Part shown: positions 42,023 to 52,213 of the stretch, piece by piece | Layout of the letters: the number at the start of each line of letters is the position of its first letter | Position numbering within the stretch: the first letter of the stretch is position 1 | NCBI RefSeq assembly: GCF_023821985.2 | Contig: NZ_CP098805.1 | Coordinates: 2,046,001 to 2,110,000, forward strand | DNA from: Dyadobacter chenhuakuii | GTDB lineage: Bacteria > Bacteroidota > Bacteroidia > Cytophagales > Spirosomataceae | Direction: 5' to 3' | DNA length: 64,000 bases | Position numbers and translations under genes: made by a program | Notes under the pieces: model-generated | Told to the model about the DNA's origin: nothing | Database searches by the model: none | The model's input: only the letters and a program-made list of their open reading frames with translations

Positions 42023-44224
42023 CTACTGGCTCAGCAATGGCAACGAAATATGGGCAATGGTTCCTTGCTGATCGGTCCTTTGTTCAATTGAAAAGCTGGC
42101 TGAACCGGGATATTGCGTATTAATCAAGTCGATTCTCTCTTTAATAGACTTTAAGCCAATTGATTTTTCTTTGTTAACATTAATTACTGTCCGGTTTGTC
42201 TTGCCATGCAGCCCAATTCCATTATCTGTTACGGTAATAAGCAGCGTTTGATCTGATCGCTGCATGGCAACGGCAATATAAGCGTCCGGGATACCCGCAC
42301 CGATGATCCCGTGCAAAATCGAATTTTCTATCAAGGGTTGAATCAGCATGGGCGGTAAAAGGATTGTGGGTAGCGAAATATCGGCCGAAAGCACAAAACT
42401 GTAAGTGAAAGAATTATTATAACGCATTGCTTCCAGTTCTGTATACAATTGCAGCGATTTCCATTCTTTATCGGCCGGAACCAAACTTTTAGTCGAATTT
42501 TCCAGGATTAACCTGCTTAAAGAAGCGAATTTTTGAATCAGCCTGGAAGCTGTTCTTTTGTCATTATCCATAATGTAAGACTCAATTGAATTCAATACAT
42601 TAAAAATAAAATGCGGATTCATCTGGGAGCGAATTGCTCTTAATTCACTTTCTGATAATTGATATTGATATTCTAATTTTAATGTGCTTTGTTCGGCCTC
42701 CTGCCGCTGCAGAATATTGGCAAACCTTAATCTTCTGATCCTGTTAAGGTTTAAAATATAAATCAAAACAGAAGCCAACGTGATAATCGCCAGAATTCCG
42801 TAAAGCCAGAGCTGCCTGATTTCCAGCTGGTTAAGTTTCTGCTCCTGAGAGAGGGCATTTAACTTACTGGATTGCAGTTTTTCGTTATTTTTAGAGATCA
42901 GCAACTGCCTTTCTTTTTCCCTTCTTACGAGTTTTTCATTTTCTAAAAGCGCATTTTGCAAATTCCTTAGTTGCAAACCTCGTTGTAGTTCCGCATTATT
43001 AAGGGCAAGTTGTAATTGATTTTGTTTGAGTTGTCCCTCAGCTAAAACTTGTTTCTGCTTATAAATGGCTTCGGTTTTGTCAAATTCATATTTCATTCCC
43101 ATTCGGGTGATCTCATTTTTCTTTTTGTCATTACTAATGCTATCTCCGTATTCTTTAAAAAGCTTATAATAAAACAGCGTACTATCCGGCGCTTTCAAAG
43201 CATTATAAATTTCACTCAATCCCAGGCTTGCGTCCCTTTTAATTTCAGCTACGTCGAGATCCCTGGCAATTTTCAAAGCATTAAGGCCGTAGGTTTTTGC
43301 CTTTGCATAATCCTGCTGCTGATAAAAAGCGTCTGAAATATTCTGCATATTGAATCCAAGGCTCTTTGTATTGCTAAGCTTTTCATTTCCTTCGATTGCT
43401 TTAAAACCATATTTTAAAGCCAGATCTGATTGACGCAATTTGGAATAGTATGCCGACAGATTCCCATTTTCACGCGCACTTCCGCGCGTATCCCCTATTG
43501 AATCGGTTATCGCCAATGACATTTTGCTATACTTAATCGCTTCATCAATATTATTATTCTTGAAATGAATTGTCCCGATATTAGTGAGCGTGCTGGATTG
43601 ACCCACAGCATGTTTGTATTTTCTGAAAATGGGAAGTGCTCTCTGGTAATTCTGCATAGCCACTTTATAGTCGCTCATTTCATTGTGAACAGTTCCAATG
43701 TTTGTCAGTGTGATCGCAACATTGAGCTCATTCTTCAAAACTTCGTGTTTTTGAAGCGCTTCCAGATAATATTTAAGTGCCTCAGCAAATTTGGATTGTG
43801 TCATGTAAACCAATCCGATATTGCTCAGGTCGGCGGCAGTCCCCACCGCATTATTCACTGCGTTATCAATGCTTAGGGCCTTATTTAAAGATTCCAGTGC
43901 TTCGGGATACATCGACAGGTAGAACTGGCTAATTCCCTTCATACGGTGCGCATTGGAAATGTATGTTTTGTCCTTCATATTGTCTTGAAAGGATAAAACT
44001 TCTTCCGCATACGGCAAGGCAAGTTTCGGACTCAATCTCATATTTTCCGAGCCAAGATTCAAAAGTATCTGAGCCCTTTTTTGATCCTTTTGCGTGTGAG
44101 TTTTCAGAAGCTGTGTGAGCGAATCTATCTTACCTGTTTGCGCATTGCCGGGCACCATACCTATAATGGTCAAGCCTATTGATGCAAAAAGAATTCTTAA
44201 TAAGCAGGATTTTGAATTAAACAT
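42023..44224 (-). CDS. TPR-containing sensor histidine kinase (LytS/His_kinase type)
   Basis: About 733 residues from the ATG at 44222-44224 (signal peptide LLRILFASIGLTIIGMVPGNAQ). Tetratricopeptide repeats (about residues 30-330) would lie in the periplasm. A coiled coil (LNNAELQRGLQLRNLQNALL) leads to one transmembrane helix (LWLYGILAIITLASVLIYIL). The kinase follows with LRAIRSQMNPHFIFNVLNSI ESY (His_kinase family H-box) and a HATPase with LIENSILHG and VTDNGIGL. This kinase class pairs with LytTR response regulators, and one is encoded 0.9 kb away on the other strand. Confidence 0.9.
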   Translation of the reverse strand: MFNSKSCLLRILFASIGLTIIGMVPGNAQTGKIDSLTQLLKTHTQKDQKRAQILLNLGSENMRLSPKLALPYAEEVLSFQDNMKDKTYISNAHRMKGISQFYLSMYPEALESLNKALSIDNAVNNAVGTAADLSNIGLVYMTQSKFAEALKYYLEALQKHEVLKNELNVAITLTNIGTVHNEMSDYKVAMQNYQRALPIFRKYKHAVGQSSTLTNIGTIHFKNNNIDEAIKYSKMSLAITDSIGDTRGSARENGNLSAYYSKLRQSDLALKYGFKAIEGNEKLSNTKSLGFNMQNISDAFYQQQDYAKAKTYGLNALKIARDLDVAEIKRDASLGLSEIYNALKAPDSTLFYYKLFKEYGDSISNDKKKNEITRMGMKYEFDKTEAIYKQKQVLAEGQLKQNQLQLALNNAELQRGLQLRNLQNALLENEKLVRREKERQLLISKNNEKLQSSKLNALSQEQKLNQLEIRQLWLYGILAIITLASVLIYILNLNRIRRLRFANILQRQEAEQSTLKLEYQYQLSESELRAIRSQMNPHFIFNVLNSIESYIMDNDKRTASRLIQKFASLSRLILENSTKSLVPADKEWKSLQLYTELEAMRYNNSFTYSFVLSADISLPTILLPPMLIQPLIENSILHGIIGAGIPDAYIAVAMQRSDQTLLITVTDNGIGLHGKTNRTVINVNKEKSIGLKSIKERIDLINTQYPGSASFSIEQRTDQQGTIAHISLPLLSQ

Positions 44225-44421
44225 TTTGTGCGGGTTAAGCAACTGGCGGATCAATAAAGTTATGTATAATCTGCTAAGTAACATGATGCTGCCGCTAGGC
44301 CATCACCCAGCTCTGCTAACCTGAAAGCCTGCTTCGCTCATTGTCATAAAATACCACCGGAAACGACCATAAGTTTGGGACATCTTAATCTCAACTAAAC
44401 AGTCACAATAAAAACAAGATC

Positions 44422-45081
44422 ATGAGAAACTTACTTAACATCTGCAAAATGCTCCCGATACTTGTATTGGTGCTTGGGAGCTGCAAGACCAAATCGCCGG
44501 ATCCGCAAAATACGCCCATAACCATGAGCGACCTTACCGATTATTACCTGGTAGCCGAACACAAAACGGGCGGAAACAAATTAACAATCATATCTTTTGC
44601 CAAAGATGGGGATGTAGTAAAGGCGGATATACATTTACAGGGCATGTTGAGAATACTGGAAGGAACCTTGCAAGGTTCAACGCTCAGTCTGGATTTTCAC
44701 TCCAACGGGCAATCGATATATTCTTTCGAACTGGAAAAGAATGCTGATGGAAGCCTGAAATTGAAATCCTACGATTTTATATATAATGGTGAAGGCAACC
44801 AACTAAGCTATGCAGTGCTGGCCAAAAAATCGGATGCATTTTCATTTGACAATAGTTCCTTTAAAGTAAACTCGGAACGTCTCAAATTCATTAAAGACAA
44901 CGATGCGGAGACATTGTGGTGGTTGGGAAGAAGTTACCTTGTTTACAAGTTGGCTAATGTGGGATTCAAATCAAATCAGGATGAATTAATGGGTGCAGCA
45001 GTTCCAAACTGGCGAGGAATAGCCAAACCGGTTATGTTGATTGAACAGGAAGATAAGATTTGGATCGCAGAAAAGGAATGA
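44422..45081 (+). CDS. Hypothetical lipoprotein between the two-component genes
   Basis: 219 residues with a lipobox (ILVLVLGSC) and a KTKSPDPQNT linker. The body is beta-rich: YYLVAEHKTGGNKLTIISFA, then VVKADIHLQGMLRILEGTLQ GSTLSLDFHSNG. No family is recognised. It is divergent from the TPR kinase and precedes the LytTR regulator by 63 bases, so it may belong to the same signalling unit. TAAGTTTG at 44370-44377 is a possible -7 element. Confidence 0.65.
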   Translation: MRNLLNICKMLPILVLVLGSCKTKSPDPQNTPITMSDLTDYYLVAEHKTGGNKLTIISFAKDGDVVKADIHLQGMLRILEGTLQGSTLSLDFHSNGQSIYSFELEKNADGSLKLKSYDFIYNGEGNQLSYAVLAKKSDAFSFDNSSFKVNSERLKFIKDNDAETLWWLGRSYLVYKLANVGFKSNQDELMGAAVPNWRGIAKPVMLIEQEDKIWIAEKE

Positions 45082-45144
45082 CCAGTAAACCGGGAGTTGC
45101 CAGCATCGAATAAAATAGCCAAATTGAGTTATAAAAACCCGATT

Positions 45145-45867
45145 ATGTTGAAAGCCGCAATTTTAGACGACGAGATCAGGGGAAGTAAATTACTTGCCCA
45201 AAAATTAGCAGTTTTTGAAAGCGAGCTTCACGTGGTCGGCGTGTTTAATGAACCGGTCCCGGCGGCCGAGGCCATTACAGGACTGGGCATAGATGTACTT
45301 TTCCTGGACGTTGAAATGCCCGTCCTGAATGGATTCCAATTTTTGGAGCGGTTAGGAAGTTTTGATTTCGAGGTGATTTTTACTACCGCCTACGATAGTT
45401 ATACATTGGAAGCCCTCAGATTAAGTGCCGTGGATTACTTGCTCAAACCAATTGACGAAGAAGAACTGCAAACTGCATTTACCCGCTTGAAAAAGCGGGT
45501 AAATGAGAAAGCAAGCTATAAAACAGTTAAAGCAGAAAAGAAATCGAATAACCGCCTGGCATTACCCACTGCGGAGGGTGTTTACATTGTTGACAAGGCC
45601 AACATTATCAGGGTGGAGGCCATGAGCAATTACAGTGTTTTTTTGCTTACCGAAGCGAAAAAGATCGTCGTCTCGAAAACCCTTAAAGAGTTTGAGCCCG
45701 TTTTAAACGACGCTCAATTCATGAGAATTAACAGATCCGTTATCGTCAATCTGGACTTTGCGGTTAAATATCGCAAAGGCGACGGGGGCACACTGGAATT
45801 GTCCGACGGTTCTGAAATCGAGGTTTCTCCACAAAAAAAGGAAGCGCTGCTGGCTTGGTTGTTTTGA
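45145..45867 (+). CDS. LytTR family response regulator
   Basis: About 241 residues from the ATG at 45145-45147. Receiver domain: AAILDDEIRGSKLLAQKLAV, phospho-acceptor Asp in LFLDVEMPVLNGFQFLERL, and the later FTTAYDSYTLEALRLSAVDY LLKPI with the conserved Thr and Lys. A LytTR DNA-binding domain follows (VYIVDKANIIRVEAMSNYSV; FMRINRSVIVNLDFAV), which binds promoters as a dimer. The partner kinase is most likely the LytS-type TPR kinase on the opposite strand. Confidence 0.92.
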   Translation: MLKAAILDDEIRGSKLLAQKLAVFESELHVVGVFNEPVPAAEAITGLGIDVLFLDVEMPVLNGFQFLERLGSFDFEVIFTTAYDSYTLEALRLSAVDYLLKPIDEEELQTAFTRLKKRVNEKASYKTVKAEKKSNNRLALPTAEGVYIVDKANIIRVEAMSNYSVFLLTEAKKIVVSKTLKEFEPVLNDAQFMRINRSVIVNLDFAVKYRKGDGGTLELSDGSEIEVSPQKKEALLAWLF

Positions 45868-45917
45868 AAACTACGATCGCAGCTTCTGTTGACAGGCTAA
45901 GGTAAATTCTCTGTGAG

Positions 45918-47648
45918 TTACAGCGGGTACAACGACTTTTCTCCTTCTTTGATCACTTCGCTCAGTTGTGCAGCAAGCTCTTTTGCCTTCCCCAGATCCC
46001 CTTTTTTCTGATATACTTTGTAAAGTCCCCAAAGCGCATTTGCACTGTTGGGACGTTTTTTAGCCAGGTCTTCATATGCCTGTATTGCCAGATCGTATTT
46101 CCCGGCCTTCAAATAAACCTCTCCCAGGCTGATCAATACGGGCCTTGCGTATGAAGGCGGTTCGCTGTAACCGAGATCATGTTCCTTTTTTTGTGCAATT
46201 TTAAGCAGGCGGATGGCTTCCGCATTGTTATTTTCAAGGTTTTGGATTAAGCCCTGCAATTCCAGTGATGCCACATTCAGGTCGCCCAGCCTTCGCGCTG
46301 CTATGGCGTCGTCGGCCGGAGATTGGTTGCCATTGCGGTACAAATGCGCGTCGAGCGCGTCGGAATATTTTTTGGCTTCTGCGGCTTTGCCTCTTTTTAC
46401 GGCATCCATCCCCAACGCAAAAAGATACAGGCCGTCCTTATATGCAATGGCCTTTGTGGTAAAGATGCTGTCTTTGCCGTTGATCAGTTGCAGGCGGTCA
46501 GCGGCTTTTTTGTAATAGCCAAAACAGAGCTCCATTTTCGCGGGAGCAACAATTCCCTGGTAAAAAAAACGACCTTCATATTTAGCTTTGCGCTCCTTGG
46601 TAACCGGCATATTTTGCAACTTTTCGGCGTAATAGAGAGCAGTTTTGTAATGGCCGTTCTCTGCACTGTTAGAAAGCAGGTAATTGATATTGTGAATATA
46701 ATTCCAGGTATCCACTTCGGGGATGCCCTGTTTTTTCATGTAAATAGAATCCACAGCAACAGCTTCCACAAACGCCTCGTGCGCCTTCTGATACTGTCCG
46801 AGTTTGAAATACACATGGCCTGGCATATGCACCATATGTGCCGCCCCAGGTGTGAGCTGTTTCATTTTTTCTGAACTTTTAATTGCTTCTTCCGGGCAGC
46901 AGTTCTCCATCAGATGGATCCAGTAATGGTGTGCGCCAGCATTGTCCGGATCATTTTTCAGCACGTCCCGGAGCAGATATTCACTGTAAATCTGACCGTC
47001 ACGAGGGTTTAGTTCCACGTCATAGCCGCTCATTTTACTTAATGCCAAAAAGAGCTTTGCATCTACATCGCCGGGATACTTATGCACGATGATTTCGAGC
47101 TTTTGCTGATATAGCTTCCGGCTGCCGTCGCCAGGTGCGTCGCGGAGAAGAATCGCTTCTGCATACAGCTTTTCATGGTCGCTTGCCTTATCCTTCAACG
47201 CTTTGAGCTTTCTGACAGCAAGCTTTTTATCATCATCAAAATCCGGCCCTTCTGTGGCGCCGATAGCGCTGTACAGCCCCCAATAGGGCATTACAGCCGA
47301 AGAATCCAGCCGGATCGCCTCTTTGAATGATCGATATGCTTCAAAATCCCAGAAATCATGCAGCAGCGCCACGCCCTGGGCAAAATATTTCTGTGCCTGA
47401 TCCGATTTCGTGCTGATCTTCATGGTGGAAGTGCCAATGCCTTCCAGGAACTGCGCGGGCGGGAGGTTGTGCACATAGGCGGTTTCCTTGCGATAAGCCT
47501 GAATATGGTCAAGGTGGTTATGGGCAAATTCGTTTTCGTCCACGTGGTTCGCGTGGTCATGGCCGCTGCTTTTTGTCTGTCCCTGCCGGTCACGCTGGGC
47601 AAATGTGGAAACGGAGATCAGACAACACAATACAAAAGAAAATCTCAT
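45918..47648 (-). CDS. Secreted TPR protein with His-rich N-terminus
   Basis: 576 residues. A signal peptide (FSFVLCCLISVSTFAQ) precedes a His/Asp-rich stretch (SGHDHANHVDENEFAHNHLD; about residues 27-50) that could bind metal. A TPR/all-helical core follows (YFAQGVALLHDFWDFEAYRS; PDNAGAHHYWIHLMENCCPE; and a clear TPR near the end, KYDLAIQAYEDLAKKRPNSA). It resembles the family in which a GAxH.Y/H.P pattern (TPGAAHMVHMPGHVYFKL) lies mid-protein. It is last in the DUF1684-SusC-SusD-TPR operon, 25 bases after the SusD stop. Confidence 0.75.
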   Translation of the reverse strand: MRFSFVLCCLISVSTFAQRDRQGQTKSSGHDHANHVDENEFAHNHLDHIQAYRKETAYVHNLPPAQFLEGIGTSTMKISTKSDQAQKYFAQGVALLHDFWDFEAYRSFKEAIRLDSSAVMPYWGLYSAIGATEGPDFDDDKKLAVRKLKALKDKASDHEKLYAEAILLRDAPGDGSRKLYQQKLEIIVHKYPGDVDAKLFLALSKMSGYDVELNPRDGQIYSEYLLRDVLKNDPDNAGAHHYWIHLMENCCPEEAIKSSEKMKQLTPGAAHMVHMPGHVYFKLGQYQKAHEAFVEAVAVDSIYMKKQGIPEVDTWNYIHNINYLLSNSAENGHYKTALYYAEKLQNMPVTKERKAKYEGRFFYQGIVAPAKMELCFGYYKKAADRLQLINGKDSIFTTKAIAYKDGLYLFALGMDAVKRGKAAEAKKYSDALDAHLYRNGNQSPADDAIAARRLGDLNVASLELQGLIQNLENNNAEAIRLLKIAQKKEHDLGYSEPPSYARPVLISLGEVYLKAGKYDLAIQAYEDLAKKRPNSANALWGLYKVYQKKGDLGKAKELAAQLSEVIKEGEKSLYPL

Positions 47649-47673
47649 ATTTTTTTATTTAAAACAATGATAA

Positions 47674-49038
47674 TCAATAACCTTTATTCTGAACCAGGTC
47701 CTTATCTGCGGCCAGGTCGTTGAATGGGATTGGGAAAATCCATTTGTCTGCATTGCCTACGCCCAACACTGCCCCTGCCCTGCCCGTGCGAACGAGGTCA
47801 AACCAGCGGTGCGGTTCCAATGCAAATTCGGCACGGCGCTCATCTTCGATAGCGCGCTCGATAGCTGCTTTGTTAGTAGAAGTAAAAACAGGAACTTTTG
47901 CTCGGGTTTTTACTGCATTCAGATCGGCTACTGCGCCTGCGAGATCGGGCGTCGCTTTTTTGGCCCTGGCTTCGGCGCGGATCAGGTATTGCTCGGCTAT
48001 GCGGAACAGGTAAGTCGGATTGTCGTTTGTAGCGCGCCAGTAAAGCAATTGCACATAATAGTTCAAAATGGCCGGCGTGGACATATCCTTGATCAGCGCT
48101 TTGCGGTCGCCGCCTGTTGCGGGATCTTGCAAAAGCTTGAAAAGTGCAGGCCCGGGCCCAAACTGGTTGCGGTAACCGTCGCTCGACCATGCGCCATAAT
48201 GTGCGCTTCTGTCGGCCGTGCTGTATGCCAGCTCAAAAATGGATTCCCTGGAATTTTTACTATTTATAAATGAGGCCCAGCTGATCAATTCGTAATTACT
48301 GTCGGAAATCAGCTTGGTAGCATATTCCTCAGCGTTTTCATATTCTCCCAAATACAAATGCAGCCGCGCCTTGAACGCCGAAACAGTCTTTTGCGTGACC
48401 CGGTTGCGATCCACTGTATTGCCCAGCAAACCTTCGGCTTTCGTAAGATCTTCCAGCACTTGCCTGTATACTTGCTCCTGGGTGCTTTGTTTTACCCCAT
48501 CAAAATCGTCCGGTGCGGTGGTTGGTTTGAGCACAACAGGCACATTGCCCCACGCACGGGCCAGGTCGAAGTAGGCAAGTGACCGCAGAAAATAAGCCTC
48601 GCCCGAAATTTGCTTGCGTTGTGCGTCGGTAATGGTCTTGGAATCAAGCTTTTCAACTTTATCGATCACATTGTTCGCGCCGTTGACCACGGTGAAAATG
48701 GTGGACCAGACGTTGTTCAGAAGCGTATTATCAGACCGGTAAGTGTGGGTAATGAAGGTCGCATAGTAATTCAATGTCCCTACCCAGATATTATCGCCCC
48801 CGGCAAGATAAGCCGCGGCTTGATAGCCGTCGCCGCCGTAATAGTTACTGCTCTGAACCTTGTCATACACACCCAGCAAGGCAGTTTCAGCAGTGGCAGC
48901 ATCAATGATCACCGAACCGTCGGAAATGGATTGCTGCGGTTCCGCGTCCAGAAAGTACGACTCGCAGGAACTGGCCAGCAGGCCGGTAAGCGCCAGCAGC
49001 GCAATGTTGTATCGGAAATAAGAAGTGAACTTTCGCAT
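47674..49038 (-). CDS. SusD/RagB family nutrient-binding lipoprotein
   Basis: 454 residues. The lipobox lies in LALTGLLASSC, followed by ESYFLDAEPQQSISDGSVI. The SusD core has NVIDKVEKLDSKTITDAQRK QISGEAYFLRSLAYFDLARA WG, and the C-terminal hallmark AIEDERRAEFALEPHRWFDL VRTGRA. It forms a substrate-capturing lid on the SusC protein encoded 17 bases upstream. The cargo is unknown. Confidence 0.95.
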   Translation of the reverse strand: MRKFTSYFRYNIALLALTGLLASSCESYFLDAEPQQSISDGSVIIDAATAETALLGVYDKVQSSNYYGGDGYQAAAYLAGGDNIWVGTLNYYATFITHTYRSDNTLLNNVWSTIFTVVNGANNVIDKVEKLDSKTITDAQRKQISGEAYFLRSLAYFDLARAWGNVPVVLKPTTAPDDFDGVKQSTQEQVYRQVLEDLTKAEGLLGNTVDRNRVTQKTVSAFKARLHLYLGEYENAEEYATKLISDSNYELISWASFINSKNSRESIFELAYSTADRSAHYGAWSSDGYRNQFGPGPALFKLLQDPATGGDRKALIKDMSTPAILNYYVQLLYWRATNDNPTYLFRIAEQYLIRAEARAKKATPDLAGAVADLNAVKTRAKVPVFTSTNKAAIERAIEDERRAEFALEPHRWFDLVRTGRAGAVLGVGNADKWIFPIPFNDLAADKDLVQNKGY

Positions 49039-49055
49039 GATATTTCAGGCAATGA

Positions 49056-52000
49056 TTAAAAAGTAAGATTGATACCGAACTCTACCGTACGCGGATGCGG
49101 AGGCATCGAAAAGTCGAGACCCTGTACAGTGGCATTAGCAGTGTCCTGGGCAGTGTTGATCTCCGGGTCCGGGCCGGAATATTTAGTCCAGGTGAGCAGG
49201 TTGGTTGCATTCACGTATACCTTGGCATTATCGATCCGGATCTTCGACAGCCAGTTTTTTGGCAATGAATAACCCAGGTAGGCGCTGCGGAGGCGGATAA
49301 ATGAGCCGTCTTCCAAAAAGCGGCTGCTTTCGAAATTGTGGTTGTTGCTGCCGTCTTCATTAGGCAGAATGGTAACGCGGGGGATGTCCGTCACATCGCC
49401 CGGTTTTTCCCAGCGGTCCATCATGCTCGCCAGCATCGACCAGGAAGTTCCGCGCGAACCTGCGTGCTCCTGAAAATATCGGTTCATATTAAACACTTTG
49501 TTGCCCTGAGAGAAATAGAAATTGAGCGAAAAATCGAAGTTTTTGAAACGCACCGCATTCCTGAGGCTGCCGTAGTAGGCTGGCCATGCATTGCCCACAA
49601 TCTGCCGGTCGGCGGTGGTAATGCGGCCATCGCCGGTGCGGGAATCGTCGTACACGGCATTGCCATTTTGCGGATCCACATAAAGCTGTTTGTAGAGCCA
49701 GAAAGAATACATCGGCGAGCCTTGTTCCAGCCGCACCCAATCGCGGTTGTATTGGGTAAATGAAATGGGGAGTTTCTCGATGCGGTTGGCATTGTGGGCG
49801 AGATTAAAGCTCGTTGTCCATTCCCAATCCTTATTGGAAAGATTGGTGGAAGTGACCTGGAATTCGAAACCCTTGTTGCTCATTTCGCCGAGGTTCTGAT
49901 AGGAGGATGAGAATCCGGTTTTAGCAGGCGTCGGCACAGAGAGCAGCAGGTCCGTGGTGTATTTGTTGTAAATATTGAATTCAAATATCAGCCGGTTGTT
50001 GGCCACGCCGCCTTCGAGCCCTACATTCCATTGGCGCGTCGTTTCCCATTTCAGACCGCCATTACCCAACTGTGCCGGTGCTACGCCTGGCTTGTCGAGG
50101 TAATTATTCCCGCCCGACCAGAGACCCAGCGATGCAAAGTCAGGAATGCTTTGGTTACCAGTCCAGCCTATGCTCGCTTTGAGTTTGAGATCGTTCAGGA
50201 AAGCGAAATGATCTTTTACAAAACCTTCCTGACCGATGCGCCACGAAGCGCCCACCGACGGAAATGTGCCCCAGCGGTAGTCCGCGCCGAAGCGCGATGA
50301 AGCATCCGTGCGGACGTTCACATCCACGCTATACTTGTTATCAAAACTATAATTTGCACCTCCAAAATAAGAAAGTAGTCCCGAGTTCGTCACGCCGGTG
50401 GTGGTGCCGGTGGTAATCGCAGCTGCCGAAATGGTTGTGAATTGCGTGCCCGGGAAGTTCGTGCCCGTGATCACCGAACGCTGAAATTCGTTTTTCTGCA
50501 ATGTGTTACCCAGGAACACCGACAGGAAATGACGCTCACCCAGCGGTGCATTGTAGTTCAAAAGCTGCTCGGCGATCCAGGTGCGGTCGAGCGTAGTGGC
50601 GTCCGTTGCGCTGCCGTTGGAAGCCTTTCCTTCGGTGAGGTTAGCATTGTAGTAGACCGCTTCCTTGTAATAATTGTCGTCCAGGCTCCATGAGCTTTTG
50701 AATGTCAGGTCGTCCGTCAGGTTCCATTTGAAATAACCGTTGGCGATCAAATGTTTTCCATACGCGTGATTATTGCTGTTTTCGAGCAACACATAAGGGT
50801 TATTGAATCGCTCGCCGCGGTTGTAGGAGCCATCGGCGGCGAAGATCGGCGTCAATGTGGGCGTATGTAAACCGGTATTCAGGATCCCGCCCGTATCCCC
50901 CGTGCGTGCGAGCTGGCGTTTGGTGGCGCTGTAAGAAGTGCTCACCCCTACCTGCACTTTGCTGTTGATATTATGGTCCACATTAATGCGGAAACCCAGC
51001 CGGCGGAAATCCTGTAATTTCAGGATGGAGTTCTGATTCGTAACCTCGCCGCCGAGGTAAAATTGCGTTTTTTCATTGCCGCCTGTTACGGACAAATTGT
51101 TGGATTGCTGAACAGCCGTGCGGAAAACGAGGCTCAACCGGTCGTAGGTTCCCTGGTCTTCGGGGTTACCCTGCCCTCCTTCGCTTACCGGCCGGAATGG
51201 CCGCGTCGCCGAAGGGTTTCCATCATTGATCCACTGCTCATTCATGATCTGCGCGTGTTGCGGGCCGGTGGTAAGGTCCCATAATTTGGGTGCCTTGGCA
51301 ATGCCGAGGGAAGTGTTGAACGAAATCTTAGTCTTCCCACCTTTTGCACCGCGTTTGGTGGTGATCAGGATTACGCCATTGGCACCCCGCGCGCCGTAAA
51401 TGGCTGTGGCATTAGCATCTTTAAGCACCTCAATGTTCTCGATATCAGCCGGGTTAATGTCGGCCAGCGGATTGGTCGTTTGCCCGCCGGTGCGTACGCC
51501 TTGTAACGACTGGCTGTTTATAAAAACACCGTCAATCACATACAAAGGATCATTTCCAGCATTGATAGACGTCGCCCCGCGCAAGCGTACAAGCACGCTC
51601 CCGCCTTCTACGCCCGAGTTGGAGGATATCTGGAGCCCCGGTGTCAGTCCCTGGATTTTTTCACTAAAACTAACCCCATGCTGGTTGGCGATCTCGCCGG
51701 ATTTAATGTTGGAAACCGCACCGGTTCCGGCCCCTTTTTTCAGTTGGGTGTATCCTACCACCACAATTTCGTTCAGCTGCTTGTCCGAGGATTCGAGTTG
51801 CACTTCAAAGAATTTGCGGCCGGCGAGCGGGATTTCCTGCGTTTTGAAGCCTACGAACGAAAACACAAGTACCGGATTCTCTCCCGGCGCAGGCTCCGGC
51901 ACATTTAATTGAAAACCGCCTTCCAGATTGGTGGATGTACCCGTGCTGGTGCCTTTTAAAACAATGTTCACCTCGGGAATGCCATCGCCCTTGTCGTCTG

Positions 52001-52166
52001 TGATCTTACCGGAAACCGATCTCTCGGTCTGCAATGCAAAAGTTAAGTCTGCCGAAATACTGTTGGCCGTCGGCAGCAGAAAAAGGGAAATAAAAATCAA
52101 TGTGACGACTGGCACCTCATTAACGTAATACAATATACGCGAAAGCCATGCGTAGTAGTGTTTCAT
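49056..52166 (-). CDS. SusC/RagA TonB-linked outer membrane protein
   Basis: 1036 residues. After the signal peptide the domains are a carboxypeptidase-regulatory-like domain (VSGKITDDKGDGIPEVNIVL), a TonB box and plug (EIVVVGYTQLKKGAGTGAV; RLRGATSINAGNDPLYVIDG VF; IENIEVLKDANATAIYGARG ANG) and a barrel ending PPHPRTVEFGINLTF. There is no STN domain and no adjacent sigma or anti-sigma gene, so control is different from the first SusC locus. An upstream hairpin lies in the 124-base gap to DUF1684. Confidence 0.95.
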   Translation of the reverse strand: MKHYYAWLSRILYYVNEVPVVTLIFISLFLLPTANSISADLTFALQTERSVSGKITDDKGDGIPEVNIVLKGTSTGTSTNLEGGFQLNVPEPAPGENPVLVFSFVGFKTQEIPLAGRKFFEVQLESSDKQLNEIVVVGYTQLKKGAGTGAVSNIKSGEIANQHGVSFSEKIQGLTPGLQISSNSGVEGGSVLVRLRGATSINAGNDPLYVIDGVFINSQSLQGVRTGGQTTNPLADINPADIENIEVLKDANATAIYGARGANGVILITTKRGAKGGKTKISFNTSLGIAKAPKLWDLTTGPQHAQIMNEQWINDGNPSATRPFRPVSEGGQGNPEDQGTYDRLSLVFRTAVQQSNNLSVTGGNEKTQFYLGGEVTNQNSILKLQDFRRLGFRINVDHNINSKVQVGVSTSYSATKRQLARTGDTGGILNTGLHTPTLTPIFAADGSYNRGERFNNPYVLLENSNNHAYGKHLIANGYFKWNLTDDLTFKSSWSLDDNYYKEAVYYNANLTEGKASNGSATDATTLDRTWIAEQLLNYNAPLGERHFLSVFLGNTLQKNEFQRSVITGTNFPGTQFTTISAAAITTGTTTGVTNSGLLSYFGGANYSFDNKYSVDVNVRTDASSRFGADYRWGTFPSVGASWRIGQEGFVKDHFAFLNDLKLKASIGWTGNQSIPDFASLGLWSGGNNYLDKPGVAPAQLGNGGLKWETTRQWNVGLEGGVANNRLIFEFNIYNKYTTDLLLSVPTPAKTGFSSSYQNLGEMSNKGFEFQVTSTNLSNKDWEWTTSFNLAHNANRIEKLPISFTQYNRDWVRLEQGSPMYSFWLYKQLYVDPQNGNAVYDDSRTGDGRITTADRQIVGNAWPAYYGSLRNAVRFKNFDFSLNFYFSQGNKVFNMNRYFQEHAGSRGTSWSMLASMMDRWEKPGDVTDIPRVTILPNEDGSNNHNFESSRFLEDGSFIRLRSAYLGYSLPKNWLSKIRIDNAKVYVNATNLLTWTKYSGPDPEINTAQDTANATVQGLDFSMPPHPRTVEFGINLTF

Positions 52167-52213
52167 GGTAAAAGAGAATTAAATGAGTGATAAGTGGAGT
52201 GATTGGAGCAGAC

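Noticed and set aside
46323..46874. A 183-residue open frame on the forward strand
   Set aside because: It lies fully inside the TPR gene on the other strand, whose domains are clear; its own sequence has no family features.
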